Shown piece after piece: positions 18,042 through 27,713 of a stretch of DNA of 64,000 nucleotides. Made by a program: the position numbers and the translations under genes. Numbering within the stretch: the stretch's first letter is position 1; every line of letters begins with the position of its first letter. Below the pieces are notes generated by a model, which ran no database searches, was not told the origin of the DNA, and saw nothing but the letters and a program-made list of their open reading frames with translations. Source of the DNA: Tannerella sp. (lineage in GTDB: Bacteria > Bacteroidota > Bacteroidia > Bacteroidales > Tannerellaceae). The DNA is taken from assembly GCA_031276175.1 (NCBI GenBank), contig JAISNP010000075.1:1-64000 (forward strand), in the 5' to 3' direction.

Positions 18042-20369
18042 CTATCGCTTTGTCAGGGAATACGGTTTTTCATCGTCGGAGAACGTCTGTTTTCTGTTCG
18101 GCGTCGAAGACATTTCAAAGATCAGTTCCGCCCCGTCCCGGAGGTCGTCGAAGGTGATGAAGGCCTTGTGCCAGGGTTTTCCGTTCAGTTTGACGGACTT
18201 CACGTAACACATCTTGTCGCTCACCTTGTCTGCCTTGATAACTATCGACCGGCCATTCTCCAGATTTACCTTGAGATAAGGGAAATAGGGCGCTCCCAGC
18301 ACAAATTGTCCGGAGCCGGGACAGACGGGATAGAAACCCATCGCCGAAAAGATGTACCATGCCGACATTTGTCCGCAATCGTCGTTTCCGCACAGTCCGT
18401 CGATGCCGTCGCGATACATCCGGTTCATGATTTCGCGTACCCGCGACTGCGTTTTCCACGGTTGCGACGTCCATGCATACAGATAGGCAATGTGGTGGCT
18501 CGGTTCGTTGCCGTGCACGTAGTTGCCCATGATTCCCTCTTTGGTCACATCTTCGGTTTCGGCAAAAAATTCGTCCGGCAAGTGCATCGTAAAAAGCGAA
18601 TCCAGCCGCCGAACGAACTGCGCTTCGCCGCCCATTTTCCGTATCAAGCCGTTCACGTCGTGCGGCACGTAGAACGAATAGTTCCACGCATTACCTTCGA
18701 TAAATCCCTGTCCGTGCGTACTTAGAAGATTGAAGTCCTTTTTCCAGCTTCCGTCGCTCAGGCGGGCGCCTACAAATTGCAGGGACGGATGGAAGACGTT
18801 TTGATAATTCGCCGCCCGTTTCCGGTACGTTTCGGCTGTTCCGGAATGTCCGGCCGACAGGGCGGTACGGTAAATCGTCCAATCGTCGTAGGCATACTCC
18901 AGCGTCATGGACGCGCCGTCGCTCTTGATGTCCACCGGCACGTAGCCCCGCCGCATGTACTCGTCCAGTCCGCCGTAGTAGGGCACGACGGACGTGCGCT
19001 GCATTGCCTCCAGCGCCTTTGCGCGGTCGACTGGAATCTCGCACACAATGGCGTCGGCCAGTACCGAAACGGAATGATAGCCTATCATGCACCAGTTCTC
19101 GTTGCCGTTGTGCGACCAGACGGGCAACATTCCGTGTACGCTCTGCTCATAGTGCGCCAGCATTGACTCGACGATGTCTTTGCTTCGCTCGCGATTAATC
19201 AGGTTGAAAAGCGGATGCAGCGCCCGGTAGGTGTCCCACACGGAAAAGACGGTATAGTTGGTAAATCCGTCGGCTTGATGGATGTTGTGGTCTATACCGC
19301 GATACTGTCCGTCCACGTCCATATAAAGCGAGGGGTTGATTAATGTATGGCAGAGCGAGGTGTAGAACATCGTTTTCTTCTCGTCGGGCACGCCGCCGAT
19401 GTCGATGCGTGCCATTTCGCGCTCCCACTTTTGCAGGGCTTCGGCACGGATACGGTCGAACGACTTGCCGGCAGTTTCGGCCTTCAGGTTGCGCAGGGTG
19501 CCGGCCGTGCTGACGGCAGAAAGAGCGACCCGCACCTCAAGCACGGACGATGCCGGACGATCAAATTCAAAGTAAGCTACAATCTTCCGCCCGCCGATTT
19601 CGGGAAAATCTTCCGCAGGGAATTTACGCCAGAAGCCGGCATATTTAGGCGTTTCCTTCTCTTCGTATCCGTAGTGCGTGACGGGAGACGAGAACGAGAT
19701 GGCGAAATACGTATAGTTCACCCGCGCCCAGCCGTTTGTAATGCGGTAGCCGGTGAGCAGCGTATCGTTTTCGACACGCAGATTGGCCCACAGCGTTTTG
19801 CCGTCGTAGTTGTAAATTCCGTGAATCAAGTCAAGCACAAGTTGCTGTTTCTCGCCTTCCGGATACGTGTACCGGTGTACGCCCACCCGTTCGGTAGCCG
19901 TCAGTTGTGCCTTGATGCGATAGTCGTCCAGCATGACTTCGTAGTAACCCGGTTGCGACGTTTCCGTGGCGTGCGAAAAGCGCGAGCGGTAGCCCGTTTC
20001 CGGTCGCTCCGCCGTCCCCGGATTCAGTTTCGGCCTTCCGGTGACCGGCATGAGCAGAATATCACCCAGATCGGAATGACCGGTGCCGCTGAAATGCGTA
20101 TGGCTGAATCCGACGATGGTCGGGTCGTCATACTGGTAGCCGGCACAATAGCGGTAAGCGTCTTTCTGATACGTCCCGTCTATGTTGTGCGGAATCGTGT
20201 CTGTGTCGGGACTCAACTGTACGGCCCCGTGAGGTACGCAGGCACCCGGAAACGTATGTCCCATACGTGTAGTGCCGATCATCGGATTCACGCAGGAAAC
20301 GTTGCCCTGTCCGCAGAGACGGGCGACGCTCAGCAGGGCTAATGAGAAAATAAATACTTTACGGTTCAT
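18042..20369 (-). CDS. GH92 family alpha-1,2-mannosidase
   Basis: The start MNRKVFIFSLALLSVARLCGQ (20369) gives 775 residues with a Sec signal; the track ORF begins 30 codons earlier, upstream of the predicted promoter. GH92 is clear from VNPMIGT at the N-terminus, HTHFSGTGHSDLGDILLMPVTG, MGNYVHGNEPSHHIAYLYAW and GNDDCGQMSAWYIFSAMGFYPVCPGS. GH92 enzymes remove mannose from N-glycans or mannans by a Ca2+-dependent inverting reaction. It probably acts in the periplasm or at the surface. No SusCD pair is adjacent. Confidence 0.95.
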   Translation of the reverse strand: MNRKVFIFSLALLSVARLCGQGNVSCVNPMIGTTRMGHTFPGACVPHGAVQLSPDTDTIPHNIDGTYQKDAYRYCAGYQYDDPTIVGFSHTHFSGTGHSDLGDILLMPVTGRPKLNPGTAERPETGYRSRFSHATETSQPGYYEVMLDDYRIKAQLTATERVGVHRYTYPEGEKQQLVLDLIHGIYNYDGKTLWANLRVENDTLLTGYRITNGWARVNYTYFAISFSSPVTHYGYEEKETPKYAGFWRKFPAEDFPEIGGRKIVAYFEFDRPASSVLEVRVALSAVSTAGTLRNLKAETAGKSFDRIRAEALQKWEREMARIDIGGVPDEKKTMFYTSLCHTLINPSLYMDVDGQYRGIDHNIHQADGFTNYTVFSVWDTYRALHPLFNLINRERSKDIVESMLAHYEQSVHGMLPVWSHNGNENWCMIGYHSVSVLADAIVCEIPVDRAKALEAMQRTSVVPYYGGLDEYMRRGYVPVDIKSDGASMTLEYAYDDWTIYRTALSAGHSGTAETYRKRAANYQNVFHPSLQFVGARLSDGSWKKDFNLLSTHGQGFIEGNAWNYSFYVPHDVNGLIRKMGGEAQFVRRLDSLFTMHLPDEFFAETEDVTKEGIMGNYVHGNEPSHHIAYLYAWTSQPWKTQSRVREIMNRMYRDGIDGLCGNDDCGQMSAWYIFSAMGFYPVCPGSGQFVLGAPYFPYLKVNLENGRSIVIKADKVSDKMCYVKSVKLNGKPWHKAFITFDDLRDGAELIFEMSSTPNRKQTFSDDEKPYSLTKR

Positions 20370-20385
20370 GAGTAGTTTTTTAGTG

Positions 20386-20393
20386 CAAATATA
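20386..20393 (-). promoter_or_regulatory. Predicted -7 box for GH92 gene
   Basis: CAAATATA reads TATATTTG on the minus strand, 16 bp before the GH92 start. No clear -33 box. Confidence 0.4.
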
Positions 20394-20445
20394 AGCATTT
20401 TCCGGTGTGCGCCGGATTGTGCGCCGGATGAACGGCAGGAGCGCG

Positions 20446-20952
20446 TTATTCTCTTTCATTTTCTATTTCTTTCCATTTATCGCGAACATTTTCCTCTCCG
20501 TCAAAATAATTCCGTTGAGTATCCTTGGCGAATATCTCGTATGACGGGACAAGAAAAATTTTATTCGAATCGGGATATTCACACACATCGTATCCGATAA
20601 AAGTTCTTATATCCAGATAAACGCAAGGCTCTGCCGTATGGTTGTACAATTGATGCGTTCCCGTTTCACCTTTTTCGAAAAATATCAGATCGCCGTGCTC
20701 AACCACTTCCAATCCTTTCGGAGTTCTTAACGTGGCGGAACCGGAAATGATCATAAACAATTCTTCCGCATATCTGTGAAAATGGTAGGCTGCGCAGTAT
20801 TGACCCGGATTCAGCTGTCGCAAATCAAAGTTCAGATTTTGAGGCTGTATTCCCTTTTTAGCAATAGAAACATCGGAGAATATCCTGAAACCATCTATTT
20901 TGTCCCTGTCTTCTTTAAATTCTCTTTGGTTCGATTTTAAAACCGTAGCCAT
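20446..20952 (-). CDS. Cupin-domain protein
   Basis: A 168-residue single-domain cupin. Metal-ligand motif 1 is HFHRYAEELFMIISGSATL (residues ~55-75) and motif 2 is the EKGETGTHQLYNHT region; the hydrophobic strands match a small RmlC-like jelly roll. It could be a sugar epimerase-like, dioxygenase-like or ligand-binding cupin; the sequence does not decide. It starts 12 bp after the hypothetical gene at 20965 and is likely co-transcribed with it. Confidence 0.85.
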   Translation of the reverse strand: MATVLKSNQREFKEDRDKIDGFRIFSDVSIAKKGIQPQNLNFDLRQLNPGQYCAAYHFHRYAEELFMIISGSATLRTPKGLEVVEHGDLIFFEKGETGTHQLYNHTAEPCVYLDIRTFIGYDVCEYPDSNKIFLVPSYEIFAKDTQRNYFDGEENVRDKWKEIENERE

Positions 20953-20964
20953 GCGTATTTGAAA

Positions 20965-21657
20965 TTAAGCCGGTTTGGCGGATTTATTAATTCTTTGCTT
21001 CAATTGAGAGACGTTATAATCCTTCATTTTCGCTTTGTCCACCCCGCGATATATGGTTTTAGCCGCGGTTAAAACCGGTTGCAGGCTGTCCCATAAATCG
21101 TTGAACCGCTCAATATCTATCTTTGTCGATTTGCTGCATCTGAGGGTCAGTCTGTTTTGTTTTTCGTGCAGGGAGATGATTTCACGAAGCAGGCTTTCTA
21201 TTTCGTCGATAAGCGATGTTTTCAGTCCCGCAGCTTCCAGCAACGGCTGATTGTGCTTTATTGTGATCAGCGCCGGTTTCAGCTTTGATACCACTCCTTT
21301 TACATTGTGCCTGTATATCTCTCTTCTGACTTGCTTTAAACCGATCTCATTCACGTCGGCATCCGTATTTCTGGCGCTGAGTTTAAGGCAGCCTTCCAGT
21401 GAATTAAGTTTGCTGCGCAGATGCATGGCCTTTTCGTGAAGCTGCCATGTGGTGACTTTAAGCTCACGGGTTGTCGCGAATGATGCGATCTGTGCGTGGC
21501 AGGCGCTGATCTTTGCCGTTATAATTGCCGGATAACCGGAGTTAAACACCGGCGAATGTTTTTTGAAGTCTTTCATATCCCGTTCGAAAAAACTTACGAT
21601 AAGTGCGCCTATCACGGGAACTTCTTTTATTTTGCACGGGAATCTTTTAGTGTTCAT
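20965..21657 (-). CDS. Hypothetical helical protein
   Basis: A 230-residue protein I do not recognise. It is basic and mostly helical, with coiled-coil-like stretches (WQLHEKAMHLRSKLNSLEGCL, SLIDEIESLLREIISLHEKQNRL) and no signal peptide or membrane helix. It precedes the cupin gene with 12 bp between them. A -7 box lies upstream. No function is suggested. Confidence 0.65.
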   Translation of the reverse strand: MNTKRFPCKIKEVPVIGALIVSFFERDMKDFKKHSPVFNSGYPAIITAKISACHAQIASFATTRELKVTTWQLHEKAMHLRSKLNSLEGCLKLSARNTDADVNEIGLKQVRREIYRHNVKGVVSKLKPALITIKHNQPLLEAAGLKTSLIDEIESLLREIISLHEKQNRLTLRCSKSTKIDIERFNDLWDSLQPVLTAAKTIYRGVDKAKMKDYNVSQLKQRINKSAKPA

Positions 21658-21685
21658 CCTGCATAATTTTGTTTGAATTTGATTA

Positions 21686-21693
21686 CAAAAATA
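21686..21693 (-). promoter_or_regulatory. Predicted -7 box for the 20965-cupin pair
   Basis: CAAAAATA reads TATTTTTG on the minus strand, 29 bp before the start. No strong -33 box was found. Confidence 0.4.
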
Positions 21694-21953
21694 TGAAATG
21701 TTTTTATACAGGCCACATTTTTTGTATAAAAGTGAGTTTATGATGTTTTATTTTCCGGGATTCGGCACGTTTTGCCGGCGCAAATCATTCCCCATACCCG
21801 GCATGGGCTTTTAGCTTCATTATCAATATACGGGATTGCCCCGTATCCTGCGGCGGCGGTACATGTCCGGCGCCATTGCAGGACGCGAAGCAATCCCGGG
21901 AAGGATGATATTATCCGAAATACCTTGTAACGGCTCCCGTCCGTCGCATTTTT

Positions 21954-24092
21954 TTAATATATCACTTTACGGCTTTCCGTGCCGGCCGTGACGATATATA
22001 CGCCGCGGGCAGGCAGGTCGCACACGAACGTTTCCGTCACGGCGCCGGTGGGGGATACGATGCAGGCTACCTCGCCGCCGGATGCCGTGTAGACCTTGAC
22101 CGGAGTGTTTTGTCCGAGGCCGCTTACGTGCAGGCGTCCGTCGCGGACGAGGGCTTGCATCCGTGCGGCAACGGGCTGTACCGAGCCGCTTTGCGATACG
22201 CATGGCTCCAGCGGGTTCCGGCCGAGCTGCGCAATGGCAAGCCATGCGGTGGCGCCGGTGTGGACGCGCCTGTTGTACTTCCATTCGTTGCCTTTCGGCG
22301 TGCCGTCGGGGTTGACGCCTTCGAGCCAGAGGCCTGTGCTTACCCCGTCGCGGTCGGCAGCCGTGATGCTGCCGTCGGCTTCGGCGGCTGCGTTGGCCAC
22401 GGCCAGCTGGGCGCGGTATTTCGCGTCGTTGCCGGTTACTTTTTCGGCTACGATTTTTTGCAGACTTCCTTCCCACCAGGTACCGTCAGTATCTGAGTTA
22501 AAGTCATATAGCCCTCCCTCCACGGCGAAACGTTCTTCTATTGCGGAAAGGATTTTACGCACGTCGATTGCCGGATCGTTGTAGAAGGCCAGCAGTCCCC
22601 ATGTATTTACGTCGAGCGGATATACGTCGCGATTGACCGTTTTGCCGTCCGGTTTCGTGCCGGTATAGAAAAATCCCCCCGCGGAGTCGTACATGCGCAT
22701 CACGAATGTGCGGGCATACGCCGCATTTTCGCGGTAAAACGCCGCATTATGCCCTCCGGAGGGCGTATGCCCGCTTTTCTCCAGTTCGCACGCCAGTTGC
22801 GAGAAGGCGCTGTATATGTCGATGCAGTGCTCGGTACTGATGTACCCCGCCTTCTGCTGGCTGTCGTCAAAACCTTCCCATCCGCCTTTGAAGCCGCCGT
22901 TCGCGTTGTCCTTAAGCGTGACGATATAGTCGGCCACCGCGCAGGCGGCTTCCAGATATTCCGTTTTCTTCGACTGCCGCCATACTTCGAGGAAGGCAAG
23001 GATTGCCCATGCGTTGTTGCCCGTAGAATAAGAGTCGCTGTAATAGTCTTCGAACCACACCTGGCTTGCGACATCGAAGAATCCGGTCAGCTTGGCGAAG
23101 GGCGATTTGCCCGAAGCCGATACCCATCCGGGAAAAGACGTCGGGTCGCCCGCGCTGTAGCCGTTGCGGAGGCCTCGCGCAGGGGCGGCGAACTTGCGGT
23201 CGTGGTACAGCGCAAACAGCAGCCCGTCGGCCACCCTGTACGCCTGTTCCGTCTTGCCCGCGTAGCTCAGCGCAAGCGTCGTCATCGCCACATCGTAGGA
23301 GTAGGCGACGGAGTTGATGAAATATCCCTCGCGATCTAACGGCACAGCCGCGTAGCTGGCCGGAAACACCGGCACGGGGCGCGGCGACGTAAATTCGTAA
23401 TAGATCTCGTCGAGATAGAAAACGATATTGTTCTTGTCCGGATTGCTCGTGCGGTTCGCAACCCATCCGAAGCCCCCCGAAATATACGACAGGTCGACGC
23501 CCGCGAGGTCTATTTCGAATCGCTTCCATTCGTCGGTCAACACCACGTAGCCCGTTTCTTTCCGCCCCGAATCGGGGTAGCGTTTGCCGCTCCCTACGCC
23601 GCCCACGAAGAAGTTCACCCTGGCGCCGCGCCCGCTTTCGGCGCGCGCATGGAACACTAATTTCCGCGCCCCGCGCAGATCCATCCCCGCGCGCACGTCT
23701 CCCCAGTTGAAGCCGGGCGCCCCGCCCGCTTCCAAAAAGCCGTTGCCGAAGTAATACCCCGACCAGCTGTTCGCCGCGAGCGGCACGTGTACACGCACGG
23801 ACGTAATTCCGGCGTAAGCCTCCGCGCAGGCCTCGTCCATCACCGGATCGTCGACACGACCCTCTCCCATCACGCCGCGCTGCGTAAAAGCATTGCGCGA
23901 ATCCGAATAATCCGCATACACATACAACCTGCCGCTGTGCGCATCCACCTGCGCAGCCAGCCACTCCGCAGCCGGCGAGCCGTCCGCACCCGCGACTGCC
24001 GATGCCGCAAACCACGCGCAGCACGCCGTCGACAAAATCTTCAGCCGGATCGACAAACGCCGGCTCACTGTTTTCAAAGTATTCATCTCCAT
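21954..24092 (-). CDS. Secreted alpha/alpha-barrel protein with T9SS-like C-terminal tail
   Basis: The start MEMNTLKTVSRRLS (24092; 24086 is equally possible) gives about 712 residues with a Sec signal ending SAVAGA. Residues ~40-260 are beta-rich and look like a carbohydrate-binding module (FVGGVGSGKRYPDSG, DEIYYEFTSPRP). Residues ~270-620 contain repeated helical hairpins with aromatic residues (GNNAWAILAFLEVWRQ, WGLLAFYNDP, GATAWLAIAQLG), typical of six-hairpin glycosidases. The end, VKVYTASGGEVACIV ... LPARGVYIVTAGTESRKVIY, resembles a type IX secretion sorting domain. A polysaccharide hydrolase or lyase exported to the surface is the best guess. Confidence 0.7.
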   Translation of the reverse strand: MEMNTLKTVSRRLSIRLKILSTACCAWFAASAVAGADGSPAAEWLAAQVDAHSGRLYVYADYSDSRNAFTQRGVMGEGRVDDPVMDEACAEAYAGITSVRVHVPLAANSWSGYYFGNGFLEAGGAPGFNWGDVRAGMDLRGARKLVFHARAESGRGARVNFFVGGVGSGKRYPDSGRKETGYVVLTDEWKRFEIDLAGVDLSYISGGFGWVANRTSNPDKNNIVFYLDEIYYEFTSPRPVPVFPASYAAVPLDREGYFINSVAYSYDVAMTTLALSYAGKTEQAYRVADGLLFALYHDRKFAAPARGLRNGYSAGDPTSFPGWVSASGKSPFAKLTGFFDVASQVWFEDYYSDSYSTGNNAWAILAFLEVWRQSKKTEYLEAACAVADYIVTLKDNANGGFKGGWEGFDDSQQKAGYISTEHCIDIYSAFSQLACELEKSGHTPSGGHNAAFYRENAAYARTFVMRMYDSAGGFFYTGTKPDGKTVNRDVYPLDVNTWGLLAFYNDPAIDVRKILSAIEERFAVEGGLYDFNSDTDGTWWEGSLQKIVAEKVTGNDAKYRAQLAVANAAAEADGSITAADRDGVSTGLWLEGVNPDGTPKGNEWKYNRRVHTGATAWLAIAQLGRNPLEPCVSQSGSVQPVAARMQALVRDGRLHVSGLGQNTPVKVYTASGGEVACIVSPTGAVTETFVCDLPARGVYIVTAGTESRKVIY

Positions 24093-24111
24093 AAGTATAA
24101 ATGTTTGTCTG

Positions 24112-24119
24112 CAAATGTA
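24112..24119 (-). promoter_or_regulatory. Predicted -7 box for the 21954 gene
   Basis: CAAATGTA reads TACATTTG on the minus strand, about 20 bp before the start; CAAA further upstream is spaced 24 bp away, longer than usual. Confidence 0.35.
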
Positions 24120-24215
24120 AATAAAGCCGCCCACCCGCGCATACAAATCCTGACGGAAAATGCGGTTAAAAACACTTAAACTTTCGTACGGCCGCACCGC
24201 CCGCAAAACGAGAAT

Positions 24216-24263
24216 ATACCATCATAATGGTATTTCGCAGCGGCGTCCCGTGCTCTACTTTTG
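24216..24263 (+). promoter_or_regulatory. sir operon promoter with palindromic operator
   Basis: TTTC (24233-24236), 19 bp, then TACTTTTG (24256-24263) form the promoter. Overlapping the -33 box is an inverted repeat, ATACCAT and ATGGTAT with a 4-bp centre (24216-24233). The surrounding 25 bp (GAATATACCA ... TATTTC) recur in front of both susC genes at the same position relative to -33 and -7. Confidence 0.6.
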
Positions 24264-24311
24264 CCGCCTGAACAAATGAATAAAGCAAGCATCCATTAAT
24301 ACATATATATA

Positions 24312-26690
24312 ATGTATAAGTTACCGGAAACATTGGGCGACGACATCACGCGGCTGGCCGTCACGGCAAGCGAATATCAGGCAAAAAAAATCCCCGCCGT
24401 ACAGTTCAAAGCCTTCCGTGTGCCGATGGGCATTTACGAGCAGCGGAAAGACGAAGTATACATGGCCAGAATACGCGCCACGGGCGGCGTCATCTCTCCC
24501 GAACAGCTCCGGGCGGTCGTCGATATTGCCCGCCGGCACGGCTCCGACCTCCTGCACCTGACCACGCGGCAGGAAATACAGATACAAAACCTGTCGTTAG
24601 ACCGGGTTGAGCCTGTTTTGCGGGAATTGCAACAAATCGGACTGGCCACTAAAGGCGGCGGAGGAAACACCGTCCGCAACATCATGGTATCCGAAGGCAG
24701 CGGAATCTCGGCAGACGAAGTTTTCGACCCCACGCCTTTCGCCGACGCCCTGACTACCCGCCTTATTGCCGAACCGGATTCGTACCTGCTGCCGCGTAAG
24801 CTGAAAATCGCCTTTTCGGCCGGCGACGAAGATCCGGGCTACGCCGCCGTCAACGACATCGGATTCGTCGCAACCGTAAAAGACGGCCTGCAGGGATTCC
24901 GCGTATACGTCGGTGGGGGAGGGGGGTCCAAACCGACGGTGGGATGGCTCCTGTTCGACTTTATCCCCCTCGACAAAATCTATGCGGTAGCCGAAGCGGT
25001 GAAAAAATTCTTCTCCGGACACGGCAACCGGAAGAACAAACACAAGGCGCGCCTCCGCTACATCTTCTACCGCCTCGGCGAAGCCGAAACCCTGCGCCTG
25101 ATAAGGGAATACTGCGAAGACGCGCTTCAGGCCACGCCCACACAGGCATTGCCCGACGCCGAACCGCAGCGTCCGCCCTTCGACTACGCGCCGCCCGACG
25201 CCGCGCCCTCCGGCGATGCCTTCGACCTTTGGAAAAAACGATACGCCGCGCCGCAGAAGCAGGACGGATATTACAGCATCCTCGTCCCCATACCGGCGGG
25301 AGACATACATATACGCGACGAACAGACGGTTTCAGGCATCCGGGCGCTCACGGCGTTTATCGCACGCTTCGGACGCCACACAATCCGCTTCACCAATTCG
25401 CAAAACCTGCGCCTGCGGAACATCCCGGAGGCCGCGCTGCCCGAAATCTACGGGATAACGGCGCAGTTCGTCCCCGAAATCCATTCGCCCGTGCTGGCCG
25501 GAACAATCGTTTCGTGCACCGGAGCCGATACCTGCCGCCTCGGAATCGGATTAGCCAAGGGACTGGCGCGCGCCGTGCGGAACGAACTGTTGCGCGGAGG
25601 CATCGACGTCGACAGACTCGCCGACGTAAAGATCCGCGTCTCCGGATGCCCCAATTCCTGCGGCCAGCAATTCTGGGCGGACATCGGCTTTTCGGGGAAG
25701 ATACTCCGCAACGACCGCATTTACCCCGGCTATCAGGTATATCTGGCCGCCCGGCGACACGGAGAGCCGCGCCTCGCCGAAGCGGTCGGCCACATAAGCG
25801 CAAGAGACGTCCCTGCCTTCGTCCGCCGGCTCCTGCAGGCATATCTTGATGCCGGAGCAGGCTCGATTACGGACTATCTCGAAGCGGAGGGGCGCGAAAC
25901 AGCCCTGCGGCTCATCGACGAATACCGCGTGATACCCGCTTTCGACGACGACAAGAACTATTATTACGACTGGGGAGCGGACACGCCCTTCAGCATCGTC
26001 GACCGCGGCACGGCGGAATGTTCGGCAGGACTGTTCGACATGATCGACGTAGATGCCGACAGCATCCGGGCTAACCGCGCAGCCCTCGAAACAGAAACGG
26101 ACGCGCAGGAAGTCAACCGCCTGCTGTACGAAATCGTTTTTGCCGCCTCGCGCATGTTGCTCGTCACCCGCGGAGCCGAGCCGCGATCCGGCGACGACGT
26201 ATTCAACCTCTTCATAAAGAAATTCATTGACTTCGGATTTGTCGACGAAGCCTTCCGCGACCTCGTGGTCGCAGCGCGCGACGATCGCGGATTCGATTTC
26301 GCACCGAGGCGCGCGGAAATATTCGCGCTTGCCGACGCCGTCGACGAATTGTACCGCAACATGGACGATTCCTTACAGTTCAAACAGGTAAAAGAACCGC
26401 CCGCGCAGCCGGTCGAACCCGCCCCGCAGCCGGTCGAACCGCCCGCGCCGCCCGCGCCGTCCGCACCCGCGCACAGATACAAAGACCTGCGCGGCGTGGC
26501 GTGCCCGATGAACTTCGTGCAGACCAAAATCGTGCTGGCGCAGATGCAACCGGGCGAGGCGCTCGACATCCTGCTCGACGACGGACCGCCGATAGAAAAC
26601 GTCCCCGGCTCCGTGCGCGGAGAAGGACACGAAATACCGGTGCAGGAACGCATCGGCGATTACTGGAAGCTGACAATCATAAAAAAATAA
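24312..26690 (+). CDS. Sulfite reductase (siroheme) fused to a TusA-like domain
   Basis: A 792-residue fusion. Residues ~1-560 are a siroheme/4Fe-4S nitrite/sulfite reductase with two ferrodoxin-like repeats (LHLTTRQEIQIQNL, IRFTNSQNLRLRNI) and the cluster cysteines in SCTGADTCRLGIGLAKG and RVSGCPNSCGQQFWADIGF. A Pro/Ala linker (QPVEPAPQPVEPPAPPAP) leads to a C-terminal TusA/SirA domain (YKDLRGVACPMNFVQTKIVLAQMQPGEALDILLDDG) with the CP motif that carries persulfide. It would reduce sulfite to sulfide and may pass sulfur on through TusA. It heads the operon supplying siroheme and a ThiS-like carrier. Confidence 0.92.
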   Translation: MYKLPETLGDDITRLAVTASEYQAKKIPAVQFKAFRVPMGIYEQRKDEVYMARIRATGGVISPEQLRAVVDIARRHGSDLLHLTTRQEIQIQNLSLDRVEPVLRELQQIGLATKGGGGNTVRNIMVSEGSGISADEVFDPTPFADALTTRLIAEPDSYLLPRKLKIAFSAGDEDPGYAAVNDIGFVATVKDGLQGFRVYVGGGGGSKPTVGWLLFDFIPLDKIYAVAEAVKKFFSGHGNRKNKHKARLRYIFYRLGEAETLRLIREYCEDALQATPTQALPDAEPQRPPFDYAPPDAAPSGDAFDLWKKRYAAPQKQDGYYSILVPIPAGDIHIRDEQTVSGIRALTAFIARFGRHTIRFTNSQNLRLRNIPEAALPEIYGITAQFVPEIHSPVLAGTIVSCTGADTCRLGIGLAKGLARAVRNELLRGGIDVDRLADVKIRVSGCPNSCGQQFWADIGFSGKILRNDRIYPGYQVYLAARRHGEPRLAEAVGHISARDVPAFVRRLLQAYLDAGAGSITDYLEAEGRETALRLIDEYRVIPAFDDDKNYYYDWGADTPFSIVDRGTAECSAGLFDMIDVDADSIRANRAALETETDAQEVNRLLYEIVFAASRMLLVTRGAEPRSGDDVFNLFIKKFIDFGFVDEAFRDLVVAARDDRGFDFAPRRAEIFALADAVDELYRNMDDSLQFKQVKEPPAQPVEPAPQPVEPPAPPAPSAPAHRYKDLRGVACPMNFVQTKIVLAQMQPGEALDILLDDGPPIENVPGSVRGEGHEIPVQERIGDYWKLTIIKK

Positions 26691-26697
26691 TCGTACA

Positions 26698-26907
26698 ATG
26701 ACTAAAATTAAAGTAAACGGAGAACCGCAGGAAGTAACCCTGCCCCTGTCGGTAGCTGATTTATTGCAGCAGAACCGGATATTGCAGCCGGAGATGGTAT
26801 CGGTACAAATCAACGGCTCGTTCGTAGAGCGGGAGCATTTCGCCGACACCGAAATCAAGCCGGACGACGAAGTGGACTTCCTGTATTTCATGGGAGGGGG
26901 GCAATGA
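26698..26907 (+). CDS. thiS: ThiS-like sulfur carrier protein with masked GG end
   Basis: A 69-residue ubiquitin-fold sulfur carrier (IKVNGEPQEVTLPLSVADLLQQN). It ends FMGGGQ: the Gly-Gly needed for thiocarboxylation is followed by one Gln, so it must be trimmed first. It lies 7 bp after sir and overlaps the E1-like gene by 4 bp. With the E1-like and JAMM genes this matches the HcyS/HcyF/HcyD set of Wolinella, where a JAMM protease exposes the carrier's GG for homocysteine synthesis. A thiamin-only role is less likely because no thi genes are nearby. Confidence 0.85.
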   Translation: MTKIKVNGEPQEVTLPLSVADLLQQNRILQPEMVSVQINGSFVEREHFADTEIKPDDEVDFLYFMGGGQ

Positions 26908-27713
26908 CGGACTTCACAGACGTACAGATAGAACGATACAGCCGCCACATCCTGCTGGCCGACGTCGGCGTAGAAGGGCAGGAACGCATCTGCCGCGGCA
27001 AAGCGCTCGTCGTAGGCGCCGGTGGGCTGGGCGCGCCCGTCCTTCTTTACCTCGCGGCGGCAGGTGTGGGCACGCTGGGCATCGTCGACGGCGACACGGT
27101 CGACGTAAGCAACCTTCAAAGGCAGGTGATTCACGCCACGCCCGACGTAGGCAAGGCCAAAGTACAATCCGCCCTCGAAAAGATACATCGCATCAACCCC
27201 GACGTCAAAGTTGTCGTCCGCCGGGAGCTGTTCACCGCCGCCAACGCCTTCGACCTCATCCGCGACTACGACATCGTGGTCGACGGCACCGACAATTTCC
27301 CCGCCAAGTTCCTCATCAACGACGCCTGCGTGCTGGCCGGCAAGCCCTTTTCGCACGGAGGAATCCTCCGGTTCGACGGGCAGACCTTCACTCACCTGCC
27401 CGGCACGGCCTGCTACCGATGCGCCTTCCACGCCCCGCCGCCCCCCAACGCCGTACCCACATGCGCGCAGGCCGGAGTGCTGGGAGCCGTCGCCGGGATG
27501 CTGGGAGCCATACAGGCTACCGAAGTCCTCAAGTTTTTTACCGGCGCGGGAGACCTCCTGACCGACCGGCTGCTCTCTTTCGACGCAAAAGCCATGCGCT
27601 TCCGCACCGTGGCGCTCAGGCGTAACCCCAAATGCCCCGTCTGCGGCGAAAACCCCGTCATCACCGAACTTACCGACGCCGAACAGGCCGCCTGTGCGCT
27701 CAAACAGCGATGA
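26904..27713 (+). CDS. ThiF/MoeB-family adenylyltransferase (HcyF-like)
   Basis: A 269-residue E1-like enzyme that adenylates the carrier C-terminus. Seen: the start IERYSRHILLADVGVEGQERI, the ATP-binding loop VVGAGGLGAPVLLYLAAAGVG, NLQRQVIHATPDVGKAK, and zinc cysteine pairs CYRCAF and CPVCGE. The ATGA overlaps at both ends place it between the carrier and the JAMM protease. No rhodanese domain is fused. The sulfur is probably taken directly from sulfide made by the upstream reductase. Confidence 0.9.
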   Translation: MTDFTDVQIERYSRHILLADVGVEGQERICRGKALVVGAGGLGAPVLLYLAAAGVGTLGIVDGDTVDVSNLQRQVIHATPDVGKAKVQSALEKIHRINPDVKVVVRRELFTAANAFDLIRDYDIVVDGTDNFPAKFLINDACVLAGKPFSHGGILRFDGQTFTHLPGTACYRCAFHAPPPPNAVPTCAQAGVLGAVAGMLGAIQATEVLKFFTGAGDLLTDRLLSFDAKAMRFRTVALRRNPKCPVCGENPVITELTDAEQAACALKQR